From Actinomycetospora termitidis (GTDB lineage: Bacteria; Actinomycetota; Actinomycetes; Mycobacteriales; Pseudonocardiaceae): 64,000 bases of DNA. The translations under genes were made by a program, and so were the position numbers. A model generated the notes under the pieces. It made no database searches. It was given only the letters and a program-made list of their open reading frames with translations, and was not told the DNA's origin. Of this stretch, positions 42,715 to 52,667 are shown one piece after another (the stretch's first letter is position 1; the number at the start of each line of letters is the position of its first letter). Where the stretch lies: positions 248,001-312,000 of the forward strand of contig NZ_JASVWF010000008.1 of the NCBI RefSeq assembly GCF_030286555.1, written 5' to 3'.

Positions 42715-43755
42715 GTGAAGTACCGCACGCTGGGCCGCACCGGCATCCAGGTCAGCCCCTACTGCCTCGGCGCGATGATGTTCGGGGCGATGGGCAACGC
42801 CGACCACGACGACTCGGTCCGGATCATCCACCGGGCCCTCGACGCCGGGATCAACTTCGTCGACACGGCCGACATGTACTCCCGCGGCGAGTCCGAGGAG
42901 ATCGTCGGGAAGGCGCTGCGCCAGCTCCCACCCACCCGGCGCGACGACGTCGTCCTCGCGACCAAGGCCTTCAACCCGATGGGCGACGACCCGAACATGC
43001 GCGGCAGCTCGCGCCGCTGGCTCGTCCGCGCGGTGGAGGACTCGCTGCGCCGCCTGCAGACCGACCACATCGACCTCTACCAGGTGCACCGGCCCGATCC
43101 GGACACGGACGTCGAGGAGACGCTGTCCGCGCTGTCGGACCTCGTCCACAGCGGCAAGGTGCGCGCCATCGGGTCGTCGACCTTCCCGGCGTCGCAGATC
43201 GTCGAGGCCCAGTGGGTCGCCGAGCGCCGGGGCCTGGAACGCTTCCGCACCGAGCAGCCGCCGTACTCGATCCTCGACCGCGGCATCGAGCGCGAGGTGC
43301 TGCCGGCGCTCGAGCGGTACGGGATGGGGGCACTGGTGTGGAGCCCGCTCTCCGGCGGGATGCTGACCGGGCGCTACCGCAAGGGCCAGGCACCGGACAC
43401 CCACCGGGCCCAGTACGGCTTCTCCCACATGCGCGACGAGCGCCGCCTCGACGCCGTCGAGGCACTGATCACCCTCGCCGAGAAGGCCGGGCTGTCGCTG
43501 ACGCACCTCGCGATGGCGTTCGTGACGGCGCACCCCGCGGTCACGAGCGCGATCATCGGCCCGCGCACGATGGCCCACCTCGACGACGTGCTCGCCGGCG
43601 CCGAGGTCACGCTCGACGACGAGATCCTCGACCGGATCGACGAGATCGTCGCCCCGGGCACCGACGTCAGCCCGCTCCCGCACGCCTACGGCACGCCGCC
43701 CCTGGCCGAGCCCCGGCTGCGTCGGCGACCGCAGTCCGACCGGTCGGCCGCCTGA
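42715..43755 (+). CDS. Aldo/keto reductase
   Basis: A 346-residue AKR of the KCNAB/YajO-like group: CLGAMMFG, FVDTADMYSRGESEEIVGKAL with the catalytic Asp and Tyr at about 51-56, Lys in VLATKAF at about 84, His in DLYQVHRPD at about 124, and the C-terminal SAIIGPRTMAHLDDVLAG. The tetrad is complete. It likely reduces a carbonyl with NADPH. The GTG start is preceded by GAGGGAGAA. The stop and the start of the next gene share one base. Confidence 0.92.
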   Translation: MKYRTLGRTGIQVSPYCLGAMMFGAMGNADHDDSVRIIHRALDAGINFVDTADMYSRGESEEIVGKALRQLPPTRRDDVVLATKAFNPMGDDPNMRGSSRRWLVRAVEDSLRRLQTDHIDLYQVHRPDPDTDVEETLSALSDLVHSGKVRAIGSSTFPASQIVEAQWVAERRGLERFRTEQPPYSILDRGIEREVLPALERYGMGALVWSPLSGGMLTGRYRKGQAPDTHRAQYGFSHMRDERRLDAVEALITLAEKAGLSLTHLAMAFVTAHPAVTSAIIGPRTMAHLDDVLAGAEVTLDDEILDRIDEIVAPGTDVSPLPHAYGTPPLAEPRLRRRPQSDRSAA

Positions 43756-44609
43756 TGCCGAGCTTCGGGATCGTCACCCCGCCGAGCCAGGTCGGGTACG
43801 ACGAGCTGCTCCGCGTCTGGCAGGAGGCCGACACGGTGGAGCAGATCGAGCACGCATGGCTCTTCGACCACCTGCTGCCGATCTTCGGCGACCCGCTCGG
43901 GCCGACCTTCGAGGGGTGGACACTGCTCGCCGCGCTGGCCGCCGCGACCGAGCGGCTCCGGCTCGGGGTGCTCGTCACCAGCAACCGGTTCCGCCCGCCG
44001 GCCGTCCTCGCGAAGATCGCCGCGACGGTCGACGTCGTCAGCGGGGGCCGGCTCGACATGGGCCTCGGCGCGGGTTCACGCCCCGACGTCCCCTTCGCCC
44101 GCCGCGAGTACGAGGCCCACGGCCTGCCGTACTGGGACTCGGCGGAGGCGGTCGCCCGGCTCGACGAGACGTGCGCCCTGCTGCGCCGGCTCTGGACCGC
44201 CGACGAGCCGTTCGACGTCGACGGGGAGTACCTGCAGCTGACCGGCGCGTACTGCAGCCCGAAGCCGGTGCAGCGTCCGGGTCCGCCGCTGGTGATCGGC
44301 GGTCGCGCCGGGCGGACGCTGCGGGTGGTCGCCGAGCACGCCGACGTCTGGAACTACCCGGGCGGCGACGTCGAGGACGCGAGAGCGCGCGGCGCCCTGC
44401 TCGACCGGTACTGCGCCGAGATCGGCCGCGATCCCGCCTCGATCACGCGCTCGCTGGTCGTCGGGGTCTCCTACGACGACCCTGCGGCGACCCGGGCCCA
44501 CGTCGCGCAGGCCGTGGACGCCGGGTTCTCCCACCTCGTGCTGTCGCTGCCGGCGCCGTACCCGGAGAAGGTCGTGCGGTGGGTGGCCGACGAGGTGCTT
44601 CGCAGGTGA
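43755..44609 (+). CDS. LLM-class (luciferase-like) F420-dependent oxidoreductase
   Basis: A 284-residue TIM-barrel protein. It shows HAWLFDHLLPIFGDPLGPTFEGWTLLAALAAATERLRLGVLVTSNRFRPPAVLAKIAATVDVVSGGRLDMGLGAG across its first 100 residues, typical of the F420-dependent branch, and GRAGRTLRVVAEHADVWNYPG later. F420 rather than FMN is inferred from the actinobacterial context. The TGATG junction couples it to the aldo/keto reductase. Its stop lies in the left arm of a terminator hairpin. Confidence 0.9.
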   Translation: MPSFGIVTPPSQVGYDELLRVWQEADTVEQIEHAWLFDHLLPIFGDPLGPTFEGWTLLAALAAATERLRLGVLVTSNRFRPPAVLAKIAATVDVVSGGRLDMGLGAGSRPDVPFARREYEAHGLPYWDSAEAVARLDETCALLRRLWTADEPFDVDGEYLQLTGAYCSPKPVQRPGPPLVIGGRAGRTLRVVAEHADVWNYPGGDVEDARARGALLDRYCAEIGRDPASITRSLVVGVSYDDPAATRAHVAQAVDAGFSHLVLSLPAPYPEKVVRWVADEVLRR

Positions 44610-44649
44610 GTAGTAAGTGTCGCTATGACGACAACTTCTGCTCACCTGC
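44602..44649. terminator. 21-bp stem hairpin spanning two stop codons
   Basis: GCAGGTGAGTAGTAAGT (44602) and the reverse complement within 44629-44649 pair with few mismatches around a 6-base loop. It holds the stop codons of both convergent genes, and the right arm encodes the monooxygenase C-terminus GEQKLSS. The motif GGTGAGCAGAA is shared with the hairpin at 19741. Confidence 0.75.
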
Positions 44650-46362
44650 GCGCAGCGCACACCGCATCGTCTGCTCCAGCACCGCGGCCGGGTCGTCGGG
44701 CACCGAGGCGAACCGCGCTGCCACGTGGTGGTCCGGCCGCACCAGCACGCCCCCGGAGTCGGCGATCCCCTCGGCGGCGAGCAGCCGCGCCCAGTCGCCG
44801 TAGGGGTCCTCGATCTCCTCCCCCGGCCCGACGACGATCACGTGCACCAGCTCCGAGGCGGGCCACGTCCCGCCGGGGCCGGTGAACAGCGTGAAGCGGC
44901 CGTGCCCGGCGAGGTCGACCGTCGAGACGTCGCCGTGGCGTCCCGCGAGCCAGACGTGCGGCACGCGGGCGCCCGGCGTCGTCGATGGGACGTGGTGCAG
45001 CTCCGGGTCCTCCGCGGAGGCCAGCGGGTCCGGCGCGAGCGAGTCCGGCACGACCGCCGAGGAGACGTAGCGCTGGTTGAGCTCGACGCCGTGCGCGTCG
45101 AACTCGTAGGCCTTGAACGCGATCGCCTCGCGCAGCTCGCGGCGCTGCTTCTCCGCCCCGGGTTCCCGACGGCGGGCCATGTTCGCCTTCATGACCTCGG
45201 GGTCGTCGGTGCCGCTCACGCCGAGGGCGTCGAAGATGCGGCCGGTCTCGCCGATGGACTGGTTCGCCCGGTCGACGACCTGCCGCCCGATCGGCGCGCG
45301 CTCGTCGGAGTAGGTGTCGAGCAACGCCGGGTCCGCTGCGCCCCGCAGCACGTACGCCAGCTTCCAGGCGAGGTTGAACGAGTCCTGGATCGACGTGTTC
45401 GACCCCAGCCCGTTCGACGGCGGGTGGCGGTGCACCGCGTCGCCGCCGCAGAACACGCGGCCGCGGCCGTAGTGCTCGGCGGCCATGTGGTTCACCGTCC
45501 ACGCCGAGCTGCCGACGATCTCGACCTCCAGGTCGTCGACGCCCACCAGCCGCCGGACCAGGCCCCGCGTGTACTCGTCGGACAGGTCCGGCGGGCCGTC
45601 GGCGACGTCGTAGCCCCAGATCGTCAGCCACTCGTTCCACGGCCGGACCATCCGCACGACGCCCATCCCGATGCCGCCGACGTCGGAGCCGGGCTGCAGC
45701 ACCCAGTACAGGACGCTCGGGCGGTGGGCGACCCACGGCGTCAGGTCCGCCCGGAAGACGATGTTGAGCGACCCCGCGACGCCCATCTCCCCGCGCATCG
45801 GCAGGCCCGCGTTCTCCGCGACCTTCGAGCGCCCGCCGTCGGCGCCGTAGAGGTACTTCGCGCGGATCTCGTAGGTGTCGTCGCGCAGCCGGTCGCGGAC
45901 CGAGACCGTCACTCCGTCGTCGTCGACCGCGTGCGACAGGTACTCCGTGGAGAAGCGGATCCGCGAGCCCGCCCGCTGGGCGGCCTGCACGAGGATCGGC
46001 TCCATGAGGTTCTGCGGCATGTCGCAGATGCGGGCGGGGCTCGCCAGGCGGTGGGCCGCCTGCGAGTGCGGGTCGGTGCCCCACGAGCGCACCCGCCCGA
46101 GCTCCTCGCCCGCCAGCGAGGTGCAGAACGTCGTCGTGCCGATCTGGTCCTGCGGCGTGGACAGGGCCTCGACCTGGTCGGACACGCCGAGGTCGCGCAG
46201 CACCTCCATCGTGCGCTGGTTGGTGATGTGCGCGCGAGGCTCGGCCGCGAGCGTCTCGTAGCGGGTGACCACGATGTGGTCCACGCCCAGCCGGGCCAGC
46301 GCGAGCGCCATCGACGCCCCGGCCGGCCCGGTCCCCACGACGACGACGTCGGTGGTCACCAT
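44623..46362 (-). CDS. FAD-dependent aromatic hydroxylase (TfdB/PheA-like)
   Basis: A 579-residue class A flavin monooxygenase. FAD motif GTGPAGASMALALARLGV at about 10-27, the DG motif LYGADGGRSKVAENAG at about 180, and the GD motif RVFCGGDAVHRHPPSNGLGSNTSIQDSFNLAWKLAYVLRG at about 305-345. The C-terminal thioredoxin-like part is typical of phenol and chlorophenol hydroxylases. It probably hydroxylates an aromatic or polyketide ring; the substrate is unknown. It lies 40 bases downstream of a polysaccharide deacetylase gene on the same strand. Confidence 0.9.
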   Translation of the reverse strand: MVTTDVVVVGTGPAGASMALALARLGVDHIVVTRYETLAAEPRAHITNQRTMEVLRDLGVSDQVEALSTPQDQIGTTTFCTSLAGEELGRVRSWGTDPHSQAAHRLASPARICDMPQNLMEPILVQAAQRAGSRIRFSTEYLSHAVDDDGVTVSVRDRLRDDTYEIRAKYLYGADGGRSKVAENAGLPMRGEMGVAGSLNIVFRADLTPWVAHRPSVLYWVLQPGSDVGGIGMGVVRMVRPWNEWLTIWGYDVADGPPDLSDEYTRGLVRRLVGVDDLEVEIVGSSAWTVNHMAAEHYGRGRVFCGGDAVHRHPPSNGLGSNTSIQDSFNLAWKLAYVLRGAADPALLDTYSDERAPIGRQVVDRANQSIGETGRIFDALGVSGTDDPEVMKANMARRREPGAEKQRRELREAIAFKAYEFDAHGVELNQRYVSSAVVPDSLAPDPLASAEDPELHHVPSTTPGARVPHVWLAGRHGDVSTVDLAGHGRFTLFTGPGGTWPASELVHVIVVGPGEEIEDPYGDWARLLAAEGIADSGGVLVRPDHHVAARFASVPDDPAAVLEQTMRCALRAGEQKLSS

Positions 46363-46402
46363 GGTCGGGAATCCTGATGCTTCCCGACGACCGGTTGCAA
46401 CC

Positions 46403-47281
46403 TCAACCACGTGGCGAGCGGGCCTGGAAGTCCTGCGCGATCTCGTCGAAGGTCAGCCAGCGCACCCCGTCGTGGGCGTTGATGTACTCGATCAGCCGCT
46501 CGTGGGCGAGCAGCACCTGCGGCCGCCCGGAGACGTCCGGGTGGATCGTCATCGTGAACACGGCGTAGTCCATCTCGCGGTACACCCAGTCGAACTGGTC
46601 GCGCCAGAGCTGCTCGATGTCGCGCGGGTTGACGAACCCGTGCGAGTTCGGGCTGCCCTTGACGAACATCATCGGCGGCAGGTCGTCGAGGTACCAGTTG
46701 GCGGGCAGCTCGACCAGGTCGGTCTCCTGCCCGCGGACCAGCGGCTTCATCCAGTCCGCGGCGTCGCGCTCCAGGTCGATCTTCGTCCAGGAGTCGCCGA
46801 CGCGGACGTAGTAGGGCGTGAAGTCGTCGTGCATCAGCGAGTGGTCGTAGCGCAGGCCGCGGTCGAGCAGGAGCTCGTTGGTGATCGGCGAGAACTCCCA
46901 CCACGGCGCGACGTAGCCGGTGGGCCGCGTGCCCGAGCGCTTCTCGATCAGGGCGATGCAGTGGTCCAGGACGTCGGACTCCTGCTGCCGCGACATCGCG
47001 ATCGGGTTCTCGTGGCTGTAGCCGTGCACGCCGATCTCGTGGCCGGCGGCGACGCACGCGTCGAACTGCTCGGGGAACGTCTCCACCGAGTGCCCGGGCC
47101 AGAAGAACGTCTGCCGCAGCCCGTACCGCCGGAACAGCTCGAGCACCCGCGGCACCCCGACGTCGCCGGCGAACAACCCGCGCGAGATGTCCCCCGGCGA
47201 GTCCTCCCCGCCGTACGAGCCGAGCCACCCCCCGACCGCATCGATGTCGACTCCGTAGCTGACCAGGATCTCCTTCGGCAT
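46403..47281 (-). CDS. Polysaccharide deacetylase family protein (PgdA/PuuE-like)
   Basis: A 292-residue NodB-type hydrolase. Metal ligands are seen in the N-terminal [12 protein letters not shown] region and [13 protein letters not shown] at about 86-98 (two His plus Asp). [12 protein letters not shown] and [12 protein letters not shown] follow. The length matches the cytoplasmic HpPgdA/allantoinase-like branch, with no signal peptide, so it may act on a small amide or purine-type substrate instead of wall polymer. It is in the same run as an MFS transporter and the hydroxylase. Confidence 0.85.
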   Translation of the reverse strand: MPKEILVSYGVDIDAVGGWLGSYGGEDSPGDISRGLFAGDVGVPRVLELFRRYGLRQTFFWPGHSVETFPEQFDACVAAGHEIGVHGYSHENPIAMSRQQESDVLDHCIALIEKRSGTRPTGYVAPWWEFSPITNELLLDRGLRYDHSLMHDDFTPYYVRVGDSWTKIDLERDAADWMKPLVRGQETDLVELPANWYLDDLPPMMFVKGSPNSHGFVNPRDIEQLWRDQFDWVYREMDYAVFTMTIHPDVSGRPQVLLAHERLIEYINAHDGVRWLTFDEIAQDFQARSPRG

Positions 47282-47322
47282 ACGAGCAGGAGTTCCCGGT
47301 CGGCTGACGGGTCTACCCGGCT

Positions 47323-48756
47323 CTACCCCGCCACGGGCTCCGGCTCGCGGCGCCGGCTGCGGACGAACGTCGCCGCCACGAGGGCGACCAACCCGACGAC
47401 CCCGGCGACGACGAACGCGGTGCGCAGGCCGGACGCATCGGGCGCCGGCGCGCCGGCCGCACTGCCGAGCGCGGCCACCGTCACGAACACCGCCGTGCCG
47501 AGGGCGCCCGCCACCTGCTGGAGCGTGGACAGCACGGCGCTGCCGTGCGAGTACAGGTGGTCGGGCAGCGACCCGAGCCCCTCGGTCATCAGCGGCGTCA
47601 TCATCAGGCCGAGCCCGGCCATGAGCAGGACGTGGATGCCGATCACGGCCGCGAGCGGCGAGCCGGTGCCGAGGGTCGCGAACAGCCACAGCGCACCCGC
47701 CGTCATGACCGCGCCGGGCAGCACGAGCGGACGCGCGCCGACCCGGTCGAACAGCGCCCCGACCGGGCGACCGAGCAGCCCGAGGACGAGACCGCCGGGC
47801 AGGACGGCGAGCCCGCTGGCGAAGGTCGAGACGCCGAGGACGGTCTGCAGGTAGAGCGGCAGCAGGATCGCCGAGGCCCCGATCAGGCACATGAACAGCG
47901 GGACGCTGGTCGCCACCGCGACCGAGAACGGGCGGCGGGTGAACACCCGCAGGTCGAGCAGGGCGACGTCGGAGCGCTGCAGGTGCAGCTGGCGCGCCAC
48001 GAAGATCCCGAGCGCGACGAGGCCGGCGACCACCGCGGCCCACGGCGGGACCGGGTGCTCCCCGCCGGACTCCCCGATGGCCGACAGCCCGTAGAGCAGG
48101 CCACCGAACCCGACCGCCGAGAGCAGGACCGACACGACGTCCAGCGGCACGCGGCGGGTGGTCGAGGACAGGCGCAGGTAGCGGGCGCCGATGATCAGCG
48201 CGATCACCGCGAGCGGGAACACGAGACCGAACATCCAGCGCCAGCCCAGCCCCGCGAGCACCGCTCCGCCGATCGTCGGGCCCAGCGCCGGGGCGACCGC
48301 GATGACGATGGTGATCGTGCCCATCGTGGCCCCGCGCCGCTCGGACGGGACGAGCCGCATGATCGTCGTCATCAGCAGCGGCACCATCACCGCCGTCCCC
48401 GCGGCCTGCACCACGCGCCCCGCGAGCAGCACCCCGAAGCCCGGGGCGAGCGCGGCGAGCAGGGTGCCGGCGCTGAACAGCGACAGCGAGGTGAGGAACA
48501 CCGCGCGGGGGGTGAAGCGGTCGAGCAGGTAGCCGGTGATCGGGATGACCACGGCCATCGTCAGGAGGAAGCCGCTGGTCAGCCACTGCGCCGTGGTGGC
48601 CGGGACGGCGAGGTCGACCGTGAGGTCGCGCAGGGCGACCGACAGGATCGTCTCGTTCAGGATCATCACGAACGCCGATCCGACGAGGACGGCGATCAGC
48701 AGCCCCGCGCGCGGCGGCGCGGCGGGGTCGGGGCGCGTGTCGGCGCGCGCGGTCAT
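47323..48756 (-). CDS. MFS drug-efflux transporter, DHA2 (EmrB/QacA) type
   Basis: A 477-residue, 14-segment transporter. [47 protein letters not shown] contains the DHA2 loop signature, followed by [34 protein letters not shown]. It exports drugs or metabolites. It lies between a TetR gene (82 bases upstream) and the deacetylase/monooxygenase genes, all on the minus strand, so they may form one regulated unit. Confidence 0.92.
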   Translation of the reverse strand: MTARADTRPDPAAPPRAGLLIAVLVGSAFVMILNETILSVALRDLTVDLAVPATTAQWLTSGFLLTMAVVIPITGYLLDRFTPRAVFLTSLSLFSAGTLLAALAPGFGVLLAGRVVQAAGTAVMVPLLMTTIMRLVPSERRGATMGTITIVIAVAPALGPTIGGAVLAGLGWRWMFGLVFPLAVIALIIGARYLRLSSTTRRVPLDVVSVLLSAVGFGGLLYGLSAIGESGGEHPVPPWAAVVAGLVALGIFVARQLHLQRSDVALLDLRVFTRRPFSVAVATSVPLFMCLIGASAILLPLYLQTVLGVSTFASGLAVLPGGLVLGLLGRPVGALFDRVGARPLVLPGAVMTAGALWLFATLGTGSPLAAVIGIHVLLMAGLGLMMTPLMTEGLGSLPDHLYSHGSAVLSTLQQVAGALGTAVFVTVAALGSAAGAPAPDASGLRTAFVVAGVVGLVALVAATFVRSRRREPEPVAG

Positions 48757-48838
48757 GGCAGGCCTTCCTGACGGCGGGTGGGAGACGGAGCGGAGCGGAG
48801 CTCGAACCGGCAGAGGTGGGCGGGGTCCAGGCGGGGGT

Positions 48839-49486
48839 TCAGGCGGGGACGTCGCCGACGACGCCGTGGGTCGCCGACCGCACCGCCTCGGAGAGCCGGG
48901 CGAGGCCCTCCTCGCGAGGGCGGGTGCGTCCGTCGGCGCAGTCCGCCGCGATGTCCTCCGTGGTGATGCGCAGTGCGGCCGCGAGCGTCGCCGCCTGGAC
49001 GCGGACGGCGAGCTCGTCGGGCTCGCGGCCGAGACGTTCGGCCACGACCTCGGCGAGCACGGCCTCCGCGCGCTCGTAGACCACGAGCCAGATGGCCCGG
49101 AGGGCCGGCTCGTGGCGGGACATCGCGACGACCGCGAGGGAGGCCTCGCCGTCCTGCTCCGGCGGTCGGTGGTCGGCGACGAGGTGCTCCTCGAGGGCGG
49201 TTCCCGTGGGCCAGCGGCGCAGGGTCTCGACGAAGGCGTCGGTGGTCAGCGACAGCACCGGCTCCACGCAGCTCTCCTTGCTGCGGAAGTAGCGCCACAG
49301 GGTGCGGGCGGACAGACCGACGGCCTCGGCGATCTGCTCCCCCGTCGTCTCGGTGACCCCCTGCTCGGCGAACAGCCGGATCGCCGCGCGGGAGATCTCG
49401 AGTCGCTGCAACCAGCGGCGCCGGTCGGACATCGGACGACGGCCGCGGGTGGGAGCGGACGGGGTCATCACCGCAGTGTCGCCCAT
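48839..49486 (-). CDS. TetR-family transcriptional regulator
   Basis: A 215-residue regulator. HTH: ISRAAIRLFAEQGVTETTGEQIAEAVGLSARTLWRYFRSKESCVEPVL at about 31-78, ending in the LWRYF turn. It heads the minus-strand run of MFS, deacetylase and hydroxylase, and shares its upstream region with a divergent MFS-P450 pair. Palindromes at 49507 and 49588 are candidate operators, so it may control both directions. Confidence 0.9.
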   Translation of the reverse strand: MGDTAVMTPSAPTRGRRPMSDRRRWLQRLEISRAAIRLFAEQGVTETTGEQIAEAVGLSARTLWRYFRSKESCVEPVLSLTTDAFVETLRRWPTGTALEEHLVADHRPPEQDGEASLAVVAMSRHEPALRAIWLVVYERAEAVLAEVVAERLGREPDELAVRVQAATLAAALRITTEDIAADCADGRTRPREEGLARLSEAVRSATHGVVGDVPA

Positions 49487-49506
49487 CCGACCCTCCTCGT
49501 GTCACC

Positions 49507-49525
49507 GAGCGCCGCGATGGCGCTC
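49507..49525. promoter_or_regulatory. Inverted repeat in the TetR/MFS divergent region
   Basis: GAGCGCC-GCGAT-GGCGCTC, 7-bp perfect arms. A candidate operator near the TetR start. Confidence 0.5.
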
Positions 49526-49587
49526 AGTGCCAAAATTACCCTCGGCGCCAGGACCGACAACGAGACCTGCGTCTCGCTGCGATTTTA

Positions 49588-49602
49588 TGGCACTCTCTGC
49601 CA
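49588..49602. promoter_or_regulatory. Operator-like palindrome before the MFS-P450 operon
   Basis: TGGCA-CTCTC-TGCCA, perfect five-base arms, 32 bases before the GTG at 49634. The related half-site TGCCA also occurs at 49528. Confidence 0.6.
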
Positions 49603-49633
49603 AGATAGCGGTGCCGCCACCACGAGGAGAGCC

Positions 49634-51418
49634 GTGAGCACTTCCACCCCGGCGCCCACCCGGGCGCCCGCGTTCGTCGCGGTCCTCGCCCTCGCGGGGA
49701 TCACCGTCTCGCTGCAGCAGACGCTCGTCGTCCCCCTGGTGCCGCAGTTCCCGCGCCTACTCGGGGCCGCCCCGGCCGACACCGCCTGGATCGTGACCTC
49801 GACGCTGCTGACCGCGGCGGTCGCCGTGCCGATCGTCGGCCGCGTGGCGGACATGATCGGCAAGCGTCGGGTGCTGCTGTTCTGCCTCGTCATGCTGATC
49901 GCCGGGTCGGTGGTCGCCGCGCTGTCGACGTCACTGGTCCCGCTGATCGTCGGCCGGGCGTTGCAGGGGCTGTCGACCGGTCTGATCCCGCTGGGCATCA
50001 GCCTCATGCGCGACGAGCTGCCGCCGGCGCGGCTCGGCTCGGCCGTGGCCCTGATGAGCGCGTCGCTCGGGGTCGGCGGCTCGCTGGGCCTGCCGCTGGC
50101 GGCGTTGATCGCGCAGACCGCGGACTGGCACGTGCTGTTCTGGGCCGCCGGCGGGCTCGGCGTCGTGGTCCTGCTGCTCGTGCTCGCGCTGGTGCCGGAG
50201 TCGTCGCAACGGACGGGCGGACGGTTCGACCTGGTCGGCGCCGTCGGCCTCGCCGTGGCCCTGGTCAGCCTGCTGCTCGCCGTCTCGAAGGGGTCGAGCT
50301 GGGGCTGGGGCAGCGCGACGACCGTGACGCTGTTCGTGGTCGCCGTCGTGGTGCTGCTGGCGTGGGCGTTCTGGGAGCTGCGCACCCCGCAGCCGCTGGT
50401 GGACCTGCGGGTGAGCGCCCGCCGTCAGGTGCTCCTCACCAACGCCGCCTCGATCGTCTTCGGCTTCTCGATGTTCGCGATGTCGCTGGTCTACCCGCAG
50501 CTGCTGCAGCTGCCCGTCGAGACCGGGTACGGGCTGGGGCAGTCGATCCTCGTCGCCGGGCTGGTCCTCGCGCCCGGCGGACTCTGCATGATGCTGATGT
50601 CGCCGGTCTCGGCGCGGATCAGCGCGGCCTCCGGTCCCCGGACCACGCTGATGATCGGGGCCGTCGTCGTCGCGGTCGGGTACGGGATCGGCGCCCTGTT
50701 CCACGCCGCGGTGTGGCAGCTGATCATCAGCTCGGTCGCGATCGCGTGCGGTATCGGCCTGGCCTACGGCGCCATGCCGGCACTGATCATGGCGGCGGTG
50801 CCGGTCACGCAGACCGCGGCCGCGAACAGCCTGAACAACCTGATGCGGGCCCTCGGCACCTCGTTCGCGAGCGCGATCGCGGGCGTGCTGCTGGCCACGC
50901 TGGTGACCTCGGCCGGAGCCCCGACCGAGACGGCGTTCGTGCTGGTCATGCTGCTCGGGGCGGGTGCGGCCCTCGTGGCGCTGGTCATCATGGCGTTCGT
51001 CCCGCGTCGCCCGGCGGCGGACGCGGCGGCGGTGGCCCCGGCCGCGGAAGCCGAGGCAGCGGTCGGCGCCGCCGACGAGACGGCGACCGGAGCCGCGGTC
51101 GCCCCCGCGCGGGACCGGGAGCCGCCGACGGCACCGGTCGCCCGTCCCCTCGTCCGCGGCGTCGTCCGGCACGACGGGGCGCCCCTGGCGGGCGCCACCG
51201 TGACCGTCGTCAGCAACGCCGGTCGTCAGCTCGGGCGGGCCGTCTCCGCGGCCGACGGGACCTACGCCGTCGCCGCCGTCGGGGACGGCGAACCGCACCT
51301 GCTCGTCGTCCGCGCCGACGGCCTCGCCCACGCCGAGCACCTCGGAGGGCCGGGGCCGCTGCACCGCGAGGTCGACCTGCGTGGACCCGCCGTCCTGCCC
51401 GCCCCGACCCCCGTCTGA
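49634..51418 (+). CDS. MFS transporter with C-terminal carboxypeptidase-regulatory-like domain
   Basis: A 594-residue protein. Residues about 15-455 form a 14-segment DHA2-type MFS transporter (LTAAVAVPIVGRVADMIGKRRVLLFCLVMLIAG; GRALQGLSTGLIPLGISLMRDELPP). After an Ala/Glu-rich linker, residues about 510-580 read VRGVVRHDGAPLAGATVTVVSNAGRQLGRAVSAADGTYAVAAVGDGEPHLLVVRADGLA, a transthyretin-like CarboxypepD_reg fold. The extra domain probably lies at the membrane surface. It exports an unknown compound and is coupled to the P450 gene, 8 bases downstream. GTG start with GAGGAGA upstream. Confidence 0.9.
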   Translation: MSTSTPAPTRAPAFVAVLALAGITVSLQQTLVVPLVPQFPRLLGAAPADTAWIVTSTLLTAAVAVPIVGRVADMIGKRRVLLFCLVMLIAGSVVAALSTSLVPLIVGRALQGLSTGLIPLGISLMRDELPPARLGSAVALMSASLGVGGSLGLPLAALIAQTADWHVLFWAAGGLGVVVLLLVLALVPESSQRTGGRFDLVGAVGLAVALVSLLLAVSKGSSWGWGSATTVTLFVVAVVVLLAWAFWELRTPQPLVDLRVSARRQVLLTNAASIVFGFSMFAMSLVYPQLLQLPVETGYGLGQSILVAGLVLAPGGLCMMLMSPVSARISAASGPRTTLMIGAVVVAVGYGIGALFHAAVWQLIISSVAIACGIGLAYGAMPALIMAAVPVTQTAAANSLNNLMRALGTSFASAIAGVLLATLVTSAGAPTETAFVLVMLLGAGAALVALVIMAFVPRRPAADAAAVAPAAEAEAAVGAADETATGAAVAPARDREPPTAPVARPLVRGVVRHDGAPLAGATVTVVSNAGRQLGRAVSAADGTYAVAAVGDGEPHLLVVRADGLAHAEHLGGPGPLHREVDLRGPAVLPAPTPV

Positions 51419-51426
51419 GGAGGACC

Positions 51427-52614
51427 GTGAGCACCACCGAGATCACCACCCGCCGCGACGGTTTCGGACCCGCGCCCGACGTCGTCGCCGTCCGCGAGGG
51501 CGAGGGCGTCGTCCGGGTGCCGACGCCGTTCGGCCCGAGCGCCTGGCTGCTGACCCACCACGAGGACGTCCGCCGGATGCTCGGCGACGCCGACGGGTTC
51601 GCCAACGGCTGGACCCCCGCCGACCTCGGCGAGGCCGGCCGTGACCCGCGGCAGCTCTCCGGGGAGCGCGCCGGGAACCTCCTCGCGCTCGACCCGCCGG
51701 ACCACACCCGGCTGCGGCGCCTGCTCACGCCCGAGTTCACGGTGCGCCGGATGCGCCGGCTCGAACCGCGCATCGTCGAGATCGTCGACGAGCACCTGGA
51801 CGCGATGGAGCGCAGCGGCCCGCCCGCGGACCTGGTGTCGTCCTTCGGCCTGCCGATCCCGTCCCTGGTGATCTGCGAGCTGCTCGGGGTGCCGCTCGCC
51901 GACCAGGACGAGTTCCAGGAGCGGACGGCCCGTCAGCTGGACATGACGCTGCCCGAGTCCGAGAAGGTCGCACTGGCCGCGGAGGCGCTGGCCTACATGC
52001 AGGGCCTGGTCGCAGGCGCCCGGCGCGACCCGGGTGAGGACCTGCTCGGCATGCTGATCCGGGAGCACGCCGACGTGATCGCCGACGACGAGCTGGTCGG
52101 GGTCGCGAACCTGCTGCTGGTCGCCGGCCACGAGACGACGTCGAACATGCTCGCGCTCGGGACGCTGGCGCTGCTCCGCCACCCCGAGCAGCTCGCGCTC
52201 GTCCGCGACGACGACGAGGCCGTCCCGGCCGCGGTCGAGGAGCTGCTCCGGTGGCTCACGATCGTGAACTCCGGCTCACCCCGGCTGGCCCGTCACGACG
52301 TCGAGCTCGGCGGCGTGACGATCCACGCGGGCGACCTCGTCTCGTTCAACCTGCCGAGCGCGAACCGCGACCCGGACCTGCTCGACGACCCGGAGCGCCT
52401 CGACGTCACCCGCCCGACGACGAGCCACCTCGCCTTCGGACACGGCATCCACCACTGCCTGGGGGCCCCGCTCGCGCGCCTGGAGATGCGGGTCGCGTTC
52501 CCGGCGCTGCTGCGGCGCTTCCCGGGGCTGCGCCTGGCCGTTCCCGACGACGAGGTCCGCTTCGCCTCGCACCGCGCGATCCACGGCCTGGTGGAACTGC
52601 CCGTCGCATGGTGA
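51427..52614 (+). CDS. Cytochrome P450
   Basis: A 395-residue bacterial P450. I-helix AGHETTSN at about 234, K-helix EELLR (ExxR) at about 276, and heme-binding FGHGIHHCLG at about 337-346 with the Cys ligand. It is complete, cytoplasmic and without a membrane anchor, and needs ferredoxin partners, none of which is coded nearby. It lies behind the MFS transporter, so it may oxidise the transported compound. The substrate is unknown. GTG start. Confidence 0.95.
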   Translation: MSTTEITTRRDGFGPAPDVVAVREGEGVVRVPTPFGPSAWLLTHHEDVRRMLGDADGFANGWTPADLGEAGRDPRQLSGERAGNLLALDPPDHTRLRRLLTPEFTVRRMRRLEPRIVEIVDEHLDAMERSGPPADLVSSFGLPIPSLVICELLGVPLADQDEFQERTARQLDMTLPESEKVALAAEALAYMQGLVAGARRDPGEDLLGMLIREHADVIADDELVGVANLLLVAGHETTSNMLALGTLALLRHPEQLALVRDDDEAVPAAVEELLRWLTIVNSGSPRLARHDVELGGVTIHAGDLVSFNLPSANRDPDLLDDPERLDVTRPTTSHLAFGHGIHHCLGAPLARLEMRVAFPALLRRFPGLRLAVPDDEVRFASHRAIHGLVELPVAW

Positions 52615-52667
52615 TGTGCGTCACTTGTGCCGCACATGGATCTCCGGAATCGTGACTTCCTGGCGGC

